Assembly (NCBI GenBank): GCA_000263395.1
Contig: AJXE01000007.1
Location: 62,001-126,000, forward strand
DNA length: 64,000 bases
Source of the DNA: Stutzerimonas stutzeri TS44
Lineage (GTDB): Bacteria; Pseudomonadota; Gammaproteobacteria; Pseudomonadales; Pseudomonadaceae
Reading direction: 5' to 3'
Numbering within the stretch: position 1 is the first letter of the stretch; the number at the start of each line of letters is the position of its first letter. A program made the position numbers and the translations under genes. The notes under the pieces are model-generated. The model was given only the letters and a program-made list of their open reading frames with translations. It ran no database searches and was not told the DNA's origin. Shown piece after piece: positions 34,374-44,731 of the stretch.

Positions 34374-35279
34374 ATGAAACGCGTAATCAATTTCATGGCG
34401 GTCCGCCATGTCGTCCTGGTAGCTACCCTGCTATTGACTGTCGGCTCGCTGGCGAGTCTCGCCATCAAAGGGTTGAACTTCGGTCTGGATTTCACCGGTG
34501 GAACGCTGATCGAACTCAGCTACGAGCAGCCGGTAGAGCTGCAGCAGGTGCGTGACCAACTGGCCGCCTCCGGTTATGGCAGTGCGGTGGTGCAGAGTTT
34601 CGGTGCCACCACGGATGTACTGGTGCGCATGCCGGGAGATGACCCGTTGCTGGGTGAGCGGATCGCCGAGGCGTTGCGGGGCGAGGGCGCCAGTGCCGTC
34701 ACCGTCAAGCGTGTCGAGTTCGTCGGACCGGCGGTGGGTGAGGAGCTGCGTGACCAGGGTGGCCTGGGTATGCTGCTGGCGCTGGGCGGCATCTTGGTCT
34801 ATGTCGCCTTTCGCTTCCAGTGGAAGTTCGGCGTCGGCGCGGTGCTGTCGCTGTTTCACGATGTCATCGTCGTACTCGGCGTGTTCTCGTTCTTCCAGAT
34901 CAATTTTGACCTGACCGTGCTTGCCGCGGTGCTGGCCATCATCGGTTATTCGCTGAACGACACCATTGTGGTATTCGACCGTATCCGGGAGAACTTCCGG
35001 ATGCTGCGCAAGACCGGGCTGATCGAGAACATCAACATCTCCACTACTCAGACGCTCCTGCGTACCACGGCGACGTCGGTGTCCACGCTGCTGGCAGTCG
35101 TCGCGTTGATGCTCTTCGGTGGCGAGAGCCTCTGGGGCTTCTCGCTGGCTCTGATCATCGGTATTGTGGCTGGTACCTATTCCTCGGTGTACATCGCCAG
35201 CACCCTGCTCGTATGGCTGAACCTGGCGCGTGACGATCTGATTCCGCCAGTGGTGGAAGAGGTGGACGAGCGTCCCTGA
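34374..35279 (+). CDS. secF: Protein translocase subunit SecF
   Basis: A 301-residue partner of SecD. One N-terminal helix is followed by a short periplasmic domain (NFGLDFTGGTLIELSYEQ) and five helices, with the signature SLNDTIVVFDRIRENFR. Twelve bases separate it from secD, with an AAGGGG site. Complete and of normal length. Confidence 0.97.
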   Translation: MKRVINFMAVRHVVLVATLLLTVGSLASLAIKGLNFGLDFTGGTLIELSYEQPVELQQVRDQLAASGYGSAVVQSFGATTDVLVRMPGDDPLLGERIAEALRGEGASAVTVKRVEFVGPAVGEELRDQGGLGMLLALGGILVYVAFRFQWKFGVGAVLSLFHDVIVVLGVFSFFQINFDLTVLAAVLAIIGYSLNDTIVVFDRIRENFRMLRKTGLIENINISTTQTLLRTTATSVSTLLAVVALMLFGGESLWGFSLALIIGIVAGTYSSVYIASTLLVWLNLARDDLIPPVVEEVDERP

Positions 35280-35359
35280 GCTGCCTTTGCGAAACTTCCG
35301 CCACCTGCCGTTGTCCAAGGTTGCGGAAGCGGGCGTAGCCCGACGGAGAGGTAGAGACA

Positions 35360-35893
35360 GTGAACAAGTCAATGTTGGTTGGTACGGCGCTGGGCGTGGT
35401 GGTTGCCACGGCTGGTGGGGCATTTGCCACCTACAGCTTGGTAGACCGCGGTCCGGAGTTCGCCGAGGTGCTGGCGGTGGAGCCGATCAAGGAAACCATC
35501 AAGACGCCGCGCGAAGTCTGTAAAGAAGTGGTGGTCACCCATCAGAAGCCGGTGCAGGACCAGCATCGCATTGTCGGCACGGCCACTGGTGCGGTGCTAG
35601 GCGGACTGTTGGGCAGTCAGGTGGGTGGTGGCACCGGCAAGAAGATTGCGACTGTGGCGGGAGCGGTCGGCGGCGGTTATGCCGGCAATCAGGTGCAGCA
35701 GCGCATGCAGGCCAATAGCACCTATACCACCACGGAAACGCGTTGCAACACGGTGACCGACACGCACGATCAGGTCGTCGGCTACGACGTCAAATACGAC
35801 CTGGACGGCAAGGTTGGTCGGGTGCGCATGGATCGCGATCCGGGTAGCCAGATTCCTGTGCGCGATGGCCAGTTGGTGCTGGCGCAGGAGTGA
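35360..35893 (+). CDS. Glycine-zipper 2TM domain protein (17-kDa surface antigen type)
   Basis: A 177-residue exported protein. The N-terminal hydrophobic segment (residues 3-22, SMLVGTALGVVVATAGGAFA) is a signal or anchor. The centre (about 75-110) is a glycine zipper, GAVLGGLLGSQVGGGTGKKIATVAGAVGGG, as in Rickettsia 17-kDa-antigen-like outer-membrane proteins, followed by GNQVQQRMQ. The GTG start at 35360 has GGAGAGG nearby; an ATG at 35372 is a less likely alternative. Role in the envelope unknown. Confidence 0.85.
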   Translation: MNKSMLVGTALGVVVATAGGAFATYSLVDRGPEFAEVLAVEPIKETIKTPREVCKEVVVTHQKPVQDQHRIVGTATGAVLGGLLGSQVGGGTGKKIATVAGAVGGGYAGNQVQQRMQANSTYTTTETRCNTVTDTHDQVVGYDVKYDLDGKVGRVRMDRDPGSQIPVRDGQLVLAQE

Positions 35894-35904
35894 AAAAACC
35901 GACA

Positions 35905-35931
35905 TAAAAAACGCCCTTCGGGCGTTTTTTT
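35905..35931. terminator. Bidirectional rho-independent terminator
   Basis: The stem AAAAAACGCCC-TTCG-GGCGTTTTTT with a UUCG tetraloop lies between the convergent glycine-zipper gene and suhB, with A/T runs on both sides, so it should end both transcripts. Confidence 0.93.
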
Positions 35932-35946
35932 ATTGAAGCCTGCTGC

Positions 35947-36762
35947 TCAGCGCTTGAGCGAAGGCGTCAGATGCGGCTGGATGGCGGTCAGCACCGCCTT
36001 GAAGCACTTGGTGTTGCCCGCCACGATCTGGCCCTTTTCCAGGAATTCGTGGCCGCCAGCAAAGTCGCTGATCAGCCCGCCGGCTTCCTGGATGAGCAGC
36101 GCGCCGGCTGCCATATCCCACTCGGACAGGCCGAATTCCCAGAAGGCGTCATAGCGGCCTGCGGCGACATAGGCCAGGTCCAGGCTGGCGGCGCCGGCGC
36201 GGCGCAGGCCGGCAGTCTGGCCGACCAGGCTGCGGAACATGTCCAGGTAGCTGTCGATATTGTCCAGTTGGCCGTCACGGAACGGGAAGCCGGTTCCGAG
36301 CAGCGCGCCTTCCAGGCTCTTGCGCGAGCTCACCCGCAGGCGCCGGCCATTCAGCGCTGCGCCGCGGCCGCGGCTGGCGGTGAACTCTTCCTGGCGTACC
36401 GGATCGAGCACCACGGCATGCTCCAGGCGGCCACGGTATTTGCAGGCGATGCTGACGGCGTAGTGGGGCACGCCGCGCAGGAAGTTGGTGGTGCCGTCCA
36501 GCGGGTCGATGATCCACAGGTAGTCGTTGCCGTCGCCGCTGCCTTCGAGCAGGCCGCTTTCTTCGGCGAGGATGCCGTGGTTCGGGTAGGCCTTGCGCAG
36601 CGCATTGACGATCACCTGTTCGGCGGCGCGGTCGATTTCGCTGACATAGTCCTTGCTGTCCTTCTCGCTGACCGAGATGACGTCCAGGCGCTCGGTGGAG
36701 CGGACAATGAGTTCGCCGGCGCTGCGGGCGGCGCGCAGCGCGATATTCAGCATGGGCTGCAT
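35947..36762 (-). CDS. suhB: Inositol-1-monophosphatase SuhB
   Basis: A 271-residue Mg2+-dependent phosphatase, also known in E. coli to join the rRNA antitermination complex. The two metal-binding signatures are WIIDPLDGTTNFLRGVPHY and SEWDMAAGALLIQEAGG, with EESG upstream. Begins MQPMLNIALRAARSAGE as in pseudomonads. Divergent from trmJ across 147 bp. Confidence 0.96.
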   Translation of the reverse strand: MQPMLNIALRAARSAGELIVRSTERLDVISVSEKDSKDYVSEIDRAAEQVIVNALRKAYPNHGILAEESGLLEGSGDGNDYLWIIDPLDGTTNFLRGVPHYAVSIACKYRGRLEHAVVLDPVRQEEFTASRGRGAALNGRRLRVSSRKSLEGALLGTGFPFRDGQLDNIDSYLDMFRSLVGQTAGLRRAGAASLDLAYVAAGRYDAFWEFGLSEWDMAAGALLIQEAGGLISDFAGGHEFLEKGQIVAGNTKCFKAVLTAIQPHLTPSLKR

Positions 36763-36909
36763 GGATCGATACCTGGTCGTTTAAAGAAAGCCGGAAATTC
36801 TATCAGGAAAGCCGGCGCGCATGTAGCGCGCCGTGCGCTGTGTTTGCTGGATGGCCGGCGCCGTGCTGCGGTAAGCTTTGTGTCCGTTTTTTCGCACCGG
36901 GAAGCCACA

Positions 36910-37686
36910 GTGTCGCTGCAAAATATCCGCGTGGTACTGGTCAATACCAGTCATGCCGGCAACATCGGAGGGGCGGCTCGCGCCATGAAAAACATGGGCC
37001 TGTCGCGCCTGGTGCTGGTCGACCCGGAGGATTTTCCCAGCTCGGATGCCGTGGCTCGTGCTTCCGGGGCCACGGACATACTCGATGGCGCCGAAGTCGT
37101 GGCGACGCTCGAGGAGGCGCTGGCAGGCTGTACGCTGGTGCTCGGTACCAGTGCGCGCGACCGCCGAATTCCCTGGCCGCTGCTCGATCCGCGTGAATGT
37201 GCAGCGGCGAGCCTGGAGCAGGTGCAGCAGGGTGGCGAAGTGGCGCTGGTGTTCGGTCGTGAATATGCCGGGCTCACCAACGAGGAGTTGCAGCGCTGCC
37301 ATTTCCACGTGCACATTCCCTCCTGTGCGGAATTCAGTTCGCTGAACCTGGCCGCCGCGGTGCAGGTGCTGACCTATGAGGTGCGCATGGCATGGCTGGC
37401 GGCGCAGGGGCAGCCGACCAAGATGGAAAAGCTCGAGACCACGGCGATGCTCGATGTCCAGCCCGTTACCGCCGATGAGCTGGAGCATTATTTCGGTCAT
37501 CTCGAGCAGACGTTGATCGAAATCGGTTTCCTCGACCCGGCCAAGCCGCGTCATCTGATGCCGCGCCTGCGTCGGCTTTACGGGCGCAGTGGCATCAGCA
37601 AGCTGGAAATGAATATCCTGCGCGGTATTCTCACCGAGACACAGAAGGCTGCTCGCGGCGAGCCCCACAAGCGGAGGCAGGAATAG
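36910..37686 (+). CDS. trmJ: tRNA (cytidine/uridine-2'-O-)-methyltransferase TrmJ
   Basis: A 258-residue SPOUT-family methyltransferase that modifies position 32 of certain tRNAs. IRVVLVNTSHAGNIGGAARAMKNMGLSRLVLVDP at the N-terminus, and ALVFGREYAGLTNEEL plus FSSLNLAAAVQVLTYE (knot motifs) are typical. The start is a GTG at 36910, where homology begins. It abuts cysE directly. In P. aeruginosa the homologue influences oxidative stress response. Confidence 0.95.
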   Translation: MSLQNIRVVLVNTSHAGNIGGAARAMKNMGLSRLVLVDPEDFPSSDAVARASGATDILDGAEVVATLEEALAGCTLVLGTSARDRRIPWPLLDPRECAAASLEQVQQGGEVALVFGREYAGLTNEELQRCHFHVHIPSCAEFSSLNLAAAVQVLTYEVRMAWLAAQGQPTKMEKLETTAMLDVQPVTADELEHYFGHLEQTLIEIGFLDPAKPRHLMPRLRRLYGRSGISKLEMNILRGILTETQKAARGEPHKRRQE

Positions 37687-38466
37687 ATGTTCGAACGCAT
37701 GCGCGAAGACATTCAGAGCGTATTTCATCGCGACCCGGCGGCGCGTAACGCCTTCGAGGTCGTCACCTGCTATCCGGGCCTGCACGCGATCTGGATGCAT
37801 CGTGTTTCACACTGGTTATGGGCGCGCGAATGGAAGCTGCTGGCGCGCATGAGCTCGAACCTCGGGCGTTGGCTGACCGGTATCGAGATCCATCCTGGTG
37901 CGCAGATCGGCCGGCGGTTCTTCATCGACCATGGCATGGGTATCGTCATCGGCGAGACGGCCGAGATCGGTGACGACGTCACGCTCTATCATGGTGTCAC
38001 GCTGGGCGGCACCAGTTGGAACAAGGGCAAGCGCCATCCGACCCTGGAGGATGGCGTGATCGTCGGTGCTGGTGCCAAGATTCTCGGACCCTTCACGGTG
38101 GGTGCCGGTGCCAAGATCGGTTCCAATGCGGTGGTGACGCGCGCGGTGCCGGCAGGGGCGACGGCGGTGGGCATTCCTGGGCGCATCATCGTGAAATCGG
38201 ATGACGAGCAGGAAGCGAAGCGCAAGGCGCTCGCCGAGAAGATCGGCTTCGATGCATACGGCGTCAGTGGCGATATGCCGGACCCTGTTGCACGCGCGAT
38301 CGGCCAGTTGCTCGATCATGTGCAGGCAGTGGAAGAACGCCTGGAAGGTGTGTGCGGGGCACTCAAGGCGCTGGGCAGCGACTACTGCGCCGAAGACCTG
38401 CCGCAGCTGCGCGAGGAGGACTTCGCCGAGGTCAAGGCGGCGAAAGAAGGCGACGCGCGCCCCTGA
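37687..38466 (+). CDS. cysE: Serine O-acetyltransferase CysE
   Basis: A 259-residue left-handed beta-helix acetyltransferase that makes O-acetylserine for cysteine synthesis. The hexapeptide core runs from [23 protein letters not shown] to [22 protein letters not shown]; catalytic His is in DHGMG. The C-terminal about 90 residues (to DARP) are longer than the core enzyme and charged. ATG follows the trmJ stop with no gap. Placed just before the ISC operon, which consumes cysteine sulfur. Confidence 0.95.
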   Translation: MFERMREDIQSVFHRDPAARNAFEVVTCYPGLHAIWMHRVSHWLWAREWKLLARMSSNLGRWLTGIEIHPGAQIGRRFFIDHGMGIVIGETAEIGDDVTLYHGVTLGGTSWNKGKRHPTLEDGVIVGAGAKILGPFTVGAGAKIGSNAVVTRAVPAGATAVGIPGRIIVKSDDEQEAKRKALAEKIGFDAYGVSGDMPDPVARAIGQLLDHVQAVEERLEGVCGALKALGSDYCAEDLPQLREEDFAEVKAAKEGDARP

Positions 38467-38554
38467 TGCGCGGGGCGCTCGGCAACTGCTATGATGCCCG
38501 CCGTTCTGGTGTGACCGACCGGTCTGCCCTCTGTGTGCTTCGGTCGCATGGTCA

Positions 38555-38604
38555 ATTCCCGAGTAATTTAATAGGACTTATAGTTGACCTAAATACTCGG
38601 GAAT
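38555..38604. promoter_or_regulatory. Pair of inverted IscR-type operators
   Basis: ATTCCCGAGT (38555-38564) and ACTCGGGAAT (38595-38604) are exact reverse complements within two longer elements that each resemble type 1 IscR sites (E. coli iscR sites carry ACTCGGG). The downstream copy lies between the -35 and -10 of the iscR promoter, so [2Fe-2S]-IscR binding would block it. Confidence 0.7.
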
Positions 38605-38612
38605 AGCATAAT
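38584..38612 (+). promoter_or_regulatory. iscR promoter
   Basis: TTGACC (38584-38589), a 17-bp spacer and CATAAT (38607-38612) form a near-consensus sigma-70 promoter about 33 bp before the iscR ATG. It drives the ISC operon and overlaps an IscR site. Confidence 0.8.
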
Positions 38613-38644
38613 CGCATCCAAACCGTGATGCTTGGTGCAAGTCG

Positions 38645-39136
38645 ATGCGATTGACCACTAAAGGCCGCTATGCCGTGACCGCCATGCTTGATCTGGCGCT
38701 GCATGCGCAGCATGGGCCGGTTTCCCTCGCCGATATTTCGGAGCGGCAGGGCATTTCGCTTTCCTATCTTGAACAGCTGTTCGCCAAACTGCGGCGCAGC
38801 AGCCTGGTCACCAGTGTGCGCGGCCCTGGTGGTGGCTATCAGCTCTCGCGTGACATGGCGGGTATCCAGGTCGCCCAGGTGATCGATGCGGTCAATGAGT
38901 CGGTCGATGCCACGCGCTGCCAGGGTCTGGGTGGCTGTCACTCCGGGGATACCTGTCTGACCCACCACCTGTGGTGCGATCTGAGCCAGCAGATTCACGA
39001 ATTTCTAAGCAGCATCAGCCTGGCTGATCTGGTCAAGCGCCAGGATGTGCAGCAGGTTGCGTTGCGCCAGGACATGCGCCGCGCCAATGGCGGCTCGCCG
39101 CAGCTGGATAAGATCGAAGCGTCCGCTCTCGAATGA
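38645..39136 (+). CDS. iscR: Iron-sulfur cluster regulator IscR
   Basis: A 163-residue Rrf2-family [2Fe-2S] regulator. The winged helix is in residues 1-75 ([19 protein letters not shown]) and the cluster ligands C92, C98, C104 and H107 are all present at the E. coli positions. Represses its own operon when cluster-loaded. First gene of iscR-iscS-iscU-iscA-hscB-hscA-fdx-iscX. Confidence 0.98.
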   Translation: MRLTTKGRYAVTAMLDLALHAQHGPVSLADISERQGISLSYLEQLFAKLRRSSLVTSVRGPGGGYQLSRDMAGIQVAQVIDAVNESVDATRCQGLGGCHSGDTCLTHHLWCDLSQQIHEFLSSISLADLVKRQDVQQVALRQDMRRANGGSPQLDKIEASALE

Positions 39137-39167
39137 GCCGGACGACCGCCTGATAGGAGATAACCGC

Positions 39168-40382
39168 ATGAAACTGCCGATTTACCTGGATTATTCCGCC
39201 ACTACCCCGGTTGATCCGCGTGTCGCCGCGAAGATGATCGAATGCCTGACTATCGATGGCAATTTCGGTAACCCGGCTTCCCGGTCGCACGCCTTCGGCT
39301 GGCGTGCCGAGGAGGCGGTGGAAAATGCTCGTCGCCAGGTGGCGGAACTGGTGAACGCCGATCCTCGTGAAATCGTCTGGACATCCGGTGCTACCGAGTC
39401 CGACAACCTGGCGATCAAGGGTGTGGCGCATTTCTACGCCAGCAAGGGCAAGCACATCATCACCACCAAGATCGAGCACAAGGCGGTTCTGGATACCACT
39501 CGCCAGCTCGAGCGCGAAGGCTTCGAAGTGACCTACATCGAGCCCGGCGAGGACGGCATCATCACGCCGGCGATGGTCGAGGCGGCGCTGCGTGAGGACA
39601 CCATCCTGGTGTCGGTGATGCATGTGAACAACGAGATTGGCACCGTCAACGATATCGCTGCCATCGGCGAGCTGACGCGTGCCCGCGGCGTGCTGTTCCA
39701 CGTCGATGCGGCGCAGTCCACCGGCAAGGTCGAGATCGACCTGGAAGCGATGAAGGTCGATCTGATGTCGTTCTCGGCCCACAAGACCTACGGGCCGAAG
39801 GGCGTGGGTGCGCTTTACGTACGCCGCAAGCCGCGTGTGCGCATCGAAGCGCAGATGCATGGTGGCGGGCATGAGCGCGGCATGCGCTCCGGCACGCTGG
39901 CGACCCACCAGTTGGTCGGAATGGGCGAAGCCTTCCGGATTGCCAAGCAGGAAATGGCTCAGGAGCGTGAGCATATCCGCGCGCTGCGCGACCGCTTCTT
40001 CAAGCAGGTCGAGCATCTGGAGGAGCTGTATGTGAATGGCAGCATGACCGCCCGGGTGCCGCACAACCTCAACCTCAGCTTCAATTACGTGGAAGGCGAG
40101 TCGCTGATAATGGCGCTCAAGGACCTGGCGGTTTCCTCCGGTTCGGCCTGTACCTCCGCATCGCTCGAACCCTCTTACGTGCTGCGTGCCCTGGGGCGCA
40201 ACGACGAACTGGCGCACAGCTCGATTCGCTTCACCTTCGGTCGCTTCACCACGGAGGAGGAGGTCGATTACGCGGCGCAGAAGGTCAGTGAGGCGGTAAC
40301 CAAATTGCGCGAGCTGTCCCCCCTGTGGGACATGTTCAAAGATGGTGTCGACATTTCCAAGGTCGAGTGGCAGGCCCACTGA
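39168..40382 (+). CDS. iscS: Cysteine desulfurase IscS
   Basis: A 404-residue PLP enzyme that removes sulfur from cysteine and delivers it to IscU and tRNA thiolation. The PLP lysine is in [12 protein letters not shown] and the persulfide cysteine in [20 protein letters not shown] lies 7 bases before the ATG. Normal length. Confidence 0.98.
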   Translation: MKLPIYLDYSATTPVDPRVAAKMIECLTIDGNFGNPASRSHAFGWRAEEAVENARRQVAELVNADPREIVWTSGATESDNLAIKGVAHFYASKGKHIITTKIEHKAVLDTTRQLEREGFEVTYIEPGEDGIITPAMVEAALREDTILVSVMHVNNEIGTVNDIAAIGELTRARGVLFHVDAAQSTGKVEIDLEAMKVDLMSFSAHKTYGPKGVGALYVRRKPRVRIEAQMHGGGHERGMRSGTLATHQLVGMGEAFRIAKQEMAQEREHIRALRDRFFKQVEHLEELYVNGSMTARVPHNLNLSFNYVEGESLIMALKDLAVSSGSACTSASLEPSYVLRALGRNDELAHSSIRFTFGRFTTEEEVDYAAQKVSEAVTKLRELSPLWDMFKDGVDISKVEWQAH

Positions 40383-40423
40383 ACCGTCGGCTCCGCAACG
40401 CTTGATTCAGAGAGGATTGCATC

Positions 40424-40810
40424 ATGTCTTACAGTGAAAAGGTCATCGACCACTACGAGAACCCGCGCAACGTCGGCAAGTTCGACGCCGAGGACCCGAA
40501 CATCGGCACCGGCATGGTCGGCGCGCCGGCATGCGGCGACGTGATGCGGCTGCAGATCAAGGTCAACGAGCAGGGCGTCATCGAAGACGCCAAGTTCAAG
40601 ACCTATGGCTGTGGTTCGGCCATCGCCTCCAGCTCCCTGGCTACCGAATGGATGAAGGGCAAGACGCTGGAAGAGGCGGAAACTATCAAGAACACCCAGC
40701 TCGCCGAAGAGCTGGCGCTGCCGCCGGTGAAAATCCACTGCTCGGTGCTGGCCGAAGACGCGATCAAGGCTGCCGTGCGCGACTATCGCGAGAAGAAAGG
40801 CCTGCTCTAA
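40424..40810 (+). CDS. iscU: Fe-S cluster scaffold IscU
   Basis: A 128-residue scaffold on which [2Fe-2S] clusters are built. Cluster ligands C37, C63 and C106 are present, and LPPVK at 99-103 is the HscA-binding motif. Lies 41 bp after iscS. Confidence 0.98.
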   Translation: MSYSEKVIDHYENPRNVGKFDAEDPNIGTGMVGAPACGDVMRLQIKVNEQGVIEDAKFKTYGCGSAIASSSLATEWMKGKTLEEAETIKNTQLAEELALPPVKIHCSVLAEDAIKAAVRDYREKKGLL

Positions 40811-40821
40811 GGAGGTTATCG

Positions 40822-41145
40822 ATGGCTATCACCATGACCGAAGCCGCTGCGCAGCATGTCGATCGTTCGTTGCAGGGGCGTGGAAAGGGCGTAGGCGTGC
40901 GCCTGGGCGTCAGGACCACCGGCTGCTCCGGGCTGGCCTACGTGCTCGAATTCGTCGATGAGACGAACGCCGAAGACGCGGTGTTCGAAAGTCATGGCGT
41001 CAAGGTCATCATCGATCCGAAAAGTCTCGTTTACCTGGACGGCACCGAGCTCGATTTCGTCCGTGAAGGGCTCAACGAAGGCTTCAAGTTCAATAACCCC
41101 AACGTGCGTGGCGAATGCGGCTGCGGCGAGAGCTTCAACATCTGA
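40822..41145 (+). CDS. iscA: Iron-sulfur assembly protein IscA
   Basis: A 107-residue A-type carrier. The three ligands are C35 (TTGCSGLAY) and C99/C101 (GECGCGESF). A strong AGGAGG site lies before the ATG at 40822. Eleven bases after iscU. Confidence 0.97.
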   Translation: MAITMTEAAAQHVDRSLQGRGKGVGVRLGVRTTGCSGLAYVLEFVDETNAEDAVFESHGVKVIIDPKSLVYLDGTELDFVREGLNEGFKFNNPNVRGECGCGESFNI

Positions 41146-41152
41146 GGGCGCT

Positions 41153-41674
41153 GTGGGCAATCCCTGTCATTACGCACTGTTCGACCTGCAGCCGGAGTTC
41201 GATCTCGACCTGAACGACCTGTCGGTGCGCTATCGGAACCTGGCGCGCCAGGTTCATCCCGACCGCTTTGCCGACGCTGGCGAGTCCGAACAGCGCCAGG
41301 CGCTGGAGCGCTCGGCCAATCTCAACGAGGCGTATCAGACGCTCAAGTCACCGGCCCGGCGCGCGCGCTACCTGTTGAGCCTGCAGGGGCACGACCTGCC
41401 CCTGGAGGCCACCGTGCAGGACCCGGCGTTCCTCATGCAGCAGATGCACTGGCGCGAAGAGCTGGAATCGCTGCATGAGCAGGCAGACCTGCCAGGGGTG
41501 GCGGCGTTCAAGACGCGCCTCAGGGATGCCCAGCGAGCGCTGGACGAGAGCTTCGCGCAGGTCTGGCGGGATGCCGCGGCGCGTGAAGAAGTCGAGCGCC
41601 TGGTGCGCCGCATGCAGTTTCTCGACAAGCTGTCCCAGGAAGTGCGCCAACTCGAAGAGCGCCTCGACGATTAA
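41153..41674 (+). CDS. hscB: Co-chaperone HscB
   Basis: A 173-residue J-domain protein that brings IscU to HscA. The HPD motif is in QVHPDRFAD, and the C-terminal helical bundle follows ([12 protein letters not shown]... QLEERLDD). The GTG start at 41153 with GAGGG just upstream gives [12 protein letters not shown] as in homologues. Seven bases after iscA. Confidence 0.95.
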   Translation: MGNPCHYALFDLQPEFDLDLNDLSVRYRNLARQVHPDRFADAGESEQRQALERSANLNEAYQTLKSPARRARYLLSLQGHDLPLEATVQDPAFLMQQMHWREELESLHEQADLPGVAAFKTRLRDAQRALDESFAQVWRDAAAREEVERLVRRMQFLDKLSQEVRQLEERLDD

Positions 41675-41716
41675 CCTTCGCGTGGCGCCTGGCGCTGCGC
41701 TCGACATCAGACAGAT

Positions 41717-43579
41717 ATGGCCTTACTTCAGATTGCCGAGCCCGGACAAAGCCCTCAGCCTCACCAGCGGCGCCTGGCCGTCGGGATAGACCTGGGTACC
41801 ACCAATTCGCTGGTTGCTGCCCTGCGCAGTGGCGTCACGGCGCCGCTGGCGGATGCCGAGGGGCAGGTGCTCTTGCCCTCGGTGGTGCGCTACCACGCCG
41901 ACCTCGTCGAAGTGGGACGCGCCGCCAAGATCGCGGCGGCGAGCGATCCTTTCAATACCATCAGCTCGGTCAAGCGCCTGATGGGACGCGGCCTCGCCGA
42001 TGTGAAACAGCTCGGTGAACAGCTTCCCTATCGCTTCAGCGAAGGCGAGTCGCAGATGCCGTTCATCGAGACGGTGCAGGGCGCCAAGAGCCCAGTGGAG
42101 ATTTCCGCCGAGATCCTGCGTGCCCTGCGCGAACGTGCCGAGGCAACGCTCGGCGGAGAGCTGGTGGGCGCGGTGATCACGGTGCCGGCCTACTTCGACG
42201 ATGCGCAACGCCAGGCCACCAAGGATGCGGCGCGGTTGGCGGGGCTGAATGTCCTGCGCCTGCTCAACGAGCCGACCGCGGCGGCGGTCGCCTACGGCCT
42301 CGACCGGCAGGCCGAAGGCGTGGTCGCCATCTATGACCTGGGCGGCGGTACGTTCGATATTTCCATTCTGCGCCTGAGCAAGGGCGTGTTCGAAGTGCTG
42401 GCCACCGGCGGCGACACCGCGCTGGGGGGCGACGATTTCGATCATGCCGTGGCCGGGTGGATTCTCGATCAGGCGGGCATCTCCGGCGACCTCGAGCCAG
42501 GTGCGCAGCGCGAGCTGCTGAAGGCCTCCTGCGCCGCCAAGGAGCGCCTGAGCGATGCCGGCAGTACACCGGTCAGCTATGCCGGCTGGCAGGGGCAGCT
42601 GGATCGGGCAACCTTCGATGCGCTGATCGAGCCGATGGTCGCGCGCAGCCTCAAGGCCTGCCGGCGCGCGGTGCGCGATTCGGCCGTCGAGTTGGAAGAA
42701 GTCAGTGCAGTCGTCATGGTCGGCGGTTCGACGCGGGTGCCGCTGGTGCGCAGCCTGGTCGGACAGTTGTTCGGTCGCGAGCCGCTGACCGATATCGATC
42801 CGGACGAAGTGGTGGCAATTGGTGCGGCGATCCAGGCCGAAACCCTCGCCGGCAACAATCGCGACGGCAACGAACTGCTGCTGCTCGATGTGATTCCGCT
42901 GTCGCTGGGCCTGGAGACGATGGGCGGCCTGATGGAGAAGATCATCCCGCGCAACACCACCATTCCGGTGGCGCGTGCCCAGGACTTCACCACCTACAAG
43001 GATGGCCAGTCGGCCATGATGATTCACGTGCTGCAGGGCGAGCGCGAACTGATCGCCGACTGCCGTTCACTGGCACGCTTCGAGCTGCGCGGCATTCCGC
43101 CGATGGTGGCGGGGGCGGCGAAGATTCGCGTGACCTTTCAGGTCGACGCCGACGGCCTGCTGAGCGTTTCCGCGCGCGAGCTGGCCTCGGGCGTCGAGGC
43201 GAGCATCCAGGTCAAGCCGTCCTACGGACTGACCGACGGCGAAATCGCGCGCATGCTCGAGGAGTCCTTCCGCAAGGCCGGCGAGGACAAGCAGGCGCGC
43301 GCCCTGCGCGAACAGTTGGTGGATGCCCAGCGGCTGCTGGAGGCAGTGGAGGCGGCGCTGGCGGCTGACGGTGAGCGGCTGCTGAGTGGCGAGGAGCGCG
43401 AGGCCATCGAGGCGCAGATGGATGCGCTGCGCGCGCTGCTCGACAGCCAGGACGGTGTTGCGATCGAGCGCCAGAGCAAGCGACTCAGCCAGATCACCGA
43501 TGCCTTCGCCGCACGTCGGCTGGATTCAACCGTCAAGGCCGCGCTGGCCGGACGACGGCTCAACGATATCGAGGAATGA
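41717..43579 (+). CDS. hscA: Fe-S assembly chaperone HscA
   Basis: A 620-residue Hsp70-type ATPase specialised for IscU. The nucleotide-binding domain begins [13 protein letters not shown] and has [14 protein letters not shown]; the substrate domain begins near residue 385. The last four bases overlap the ATGA before fdx. Length matches HscA rather than DnaK (about 640) because it lacks the disordered tail. Confidence 0.97.
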   Translation: MALLQIAEPGQSPQPHQRRLAVGIDLGTTNSLVAALRSGVTAPLADAEGQVLLPSVVRYHADLVEVGRAAKIAAASDPFNTISSVKRLMGRGLADVKQLGEQLPYRFSEGESQMPFIETVQGAKSPVEISAEILRALRERAEATLGGELVGAVITVPAYFDDAQRQATKDAARLAGLNVLRLLNEPTAAAVAYGLDRQAEGVVAIYDLGGGTFDISILRLSKGVFEVLATGGDTALGGDDFDHAVAGWILDQAGISGDLEPGAQRELLKASCAAKERLSDAGSTPVSYAGWQGQLDRATFDALIEPMVARSLKACRRAVRDSAVELEEVSAVVMVGGSTRVPLVRSLVGQLFGREPLTDIDPDEVVAIGAAIQAETLAGNNRDGNELLLLDVIPLSLGLETMGGLMEKIIPRNTTIPVARAQDFTTYKDGQSAMMIHVLQGERELIADCRSLARFELRGIPPMVAGAAKIRVTFQVDADGLLSVSARELASGVEASIQVKPSYGLTDGEIARMLEESFRKAGEDKQARALREQLVDAQRLLEAVEAALAADGERLLSGEEREAIEAQMDALRALLDSQDGVAIERQSKRLSQITDAFAARRLDSTVKAALAGRRLNDIEE

Positions 43580-43584
43580 CCCAG

Positions 43585-43923
43585 ATGCCGCAGATCATCT
43601 TCCTGCCCAACGCCGAGCACTGCCCAGAGGGTGCCGTGATCGAGGCGCAAGCCGGCGAAACCGTACTGGATGCCGCGCTGCGCAACGGCATCGAAATCGA
43701 GCACGCCTGCGAGAAATCCTGTGCCTGTACCACCTGCCACGTCGTGATCCGCGAAGGTTTCGCCAGCCTGGAGCCCTCAGACGAGCTCGAGGACGACATG
43801 CTGGACAAGGCCTGGGGGCTGGAGCCGACCTCGCGGCTGTCCTGTCAGGCGGTTGTCGACAAGGCCGATCTGGTCGTGGAGATTCCCAAGTACACGATCA
43901 ACCAGGTCTCCGAAGGGCATTGA
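43585..43923 (+). CDS. fdx: [2Fe-2S] ferredoxin of the ISC system
   Basis: A 112-residue adrenodoxin-type ferredoxin giving electrons for cluster assembly. Ligands are in HACEKSCACTTCHVV and LSCQAVV. Two ATGs compete: the first (43576) overlaps the hscA stop with no room for a ribosome binding site, while the second (43585) has GAGGA nine bases upstream and matches homologues beginning MPQIIFLP, so I take the second. Confidence 0.95.
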   Translation: MPQIIFLPNAEHCPEGAVIEAQAGETVLDAALRNGIEIEHACEKSCACTTCHVVIREGFASLEPSDELEDDMLDKAWGLEPTSRLSCQAVVDKADLVVEIPKYTINQVSEGH

Positions 43924-43939
43924 GACGAGGGCGCCATTC

Positions 43940-44140
43940 ATGAGTTTGCACTGGACCGATGTACTGGATATCGCCATCGAACTGGCCGAAGCGCGGCCCG
44001 AGGTCGATCCGCGCTACGTCAACTTCGTCGAGCTGCATCGCTGGGTGCTGGAGCTGCCGGATTTTTCCGATGATCCGCAGCGCGGCGGTGAGAAGGTGCT
44101 GGAAGCCATCCAGGCCGCCTGGATCGAAGAAGCGCAATAA
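43940..44140 (+). CDS. iscX: Fe-S assembly protein IscX
   Basis: A 66-residue acidic winged-helix-like protein that binds IscS and iron and modulates desulfurase activity. Begins MSLHWTDVLDIAIELAE and contains DPRYVNFVELHRWV. Last gene of the ISC operon; a terminator follows 78 bp later. Confidence 0.96.
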   Translation: MSLHWTDVLDIAIELAEARPEVDPRYVNFVELHRWVLELPDFSDDPQRGGEKVLEAIQAAWIEEAQ

Positions 44141-44218
44141 CGCCGGGCTTCCCCTGGGCGTGCCGATACGGCTTCGCTCGCATCTTCCGGCTGGCGACTA
44201 CCCTTATGTTTTGACCCG

Positions 44219-44245
44219 AACCCGCGTATGATTCGCGGGTTTTGT
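44219..44245 (+). terminator. Rho-independent terminator of the ISC operon
   Basis: Arms AACCCGCG (44219-44226) and CGCGGGTT (44234-44241) followed by TTTG lie between iscX and ndk. Confidence 0.8.
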
Positions 44246-44280
44246 TCGTTCGCTTTAACCCATCAGTTTTGGAGTCCTAC

Positions 44281-44712
44281 ATGGCCCTGCAACGCACCTT
44301 CTCCATCATCAAGCCCGATGCCGTCGCCAAGAACGTGATCGGCGAAATCACCACCCGTTTCGAGAAGGCCGGCCTGCGCGTCGTCGCTTCCAAGATGGTC
44401 CAGTTGTCCGAGCGCGAAGCTGCTGGCTTCTACGCCGAGCACAGCGAGCGCGGCTTCTTCAAGGATCTGGTTGCCTTCATGACTTCCGGTCCGGTCATCG
44501 TTCAGGTTCTGGAAGGCGAGAACGCCATTGCCAAGAACCGCGAACTGATGGGCGCCACCAACCCGAAAGAAGCCGCCGCTGGCACCATCCGCGCTGACTT
44601 CGCCGTCTCCATCGACGAGAACGCCGTGCACGGTTCCGACTCGGAAGCCTCCGCTGCACGCGAGATCGCCTACTTCTTCGCGGCCACCGAAGTGTGCGCA
44701 CGCATTCGCTGA
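44281..44712 (+). CDS. ndk: Nucleoside diphosphate kinase
   Basis: A 143-residue enzyme that balances nucleoside triphosphates. The phosphorylated histidine is H117 in [14 protein letters not shown] lies 7 bases before the ATG. Normal length; begins [15 protein letters not shown]. Confidence 0.98.
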   Translation: MALQRTFSIIKPDAVAKNVIGEITTRFEKAGLRVVASKMVQLSEREAAGFYAEHSERGFFKDLVAFMTSGPVIVQVLEGENAIAKNRELMGATNPKEAAAGTIRADFAVSIDENAVHGSDSEASAAREIAYFFAATEVCARIR

Positions 44713-44731
44713 TTGAGCGAAGGTGAATCCT

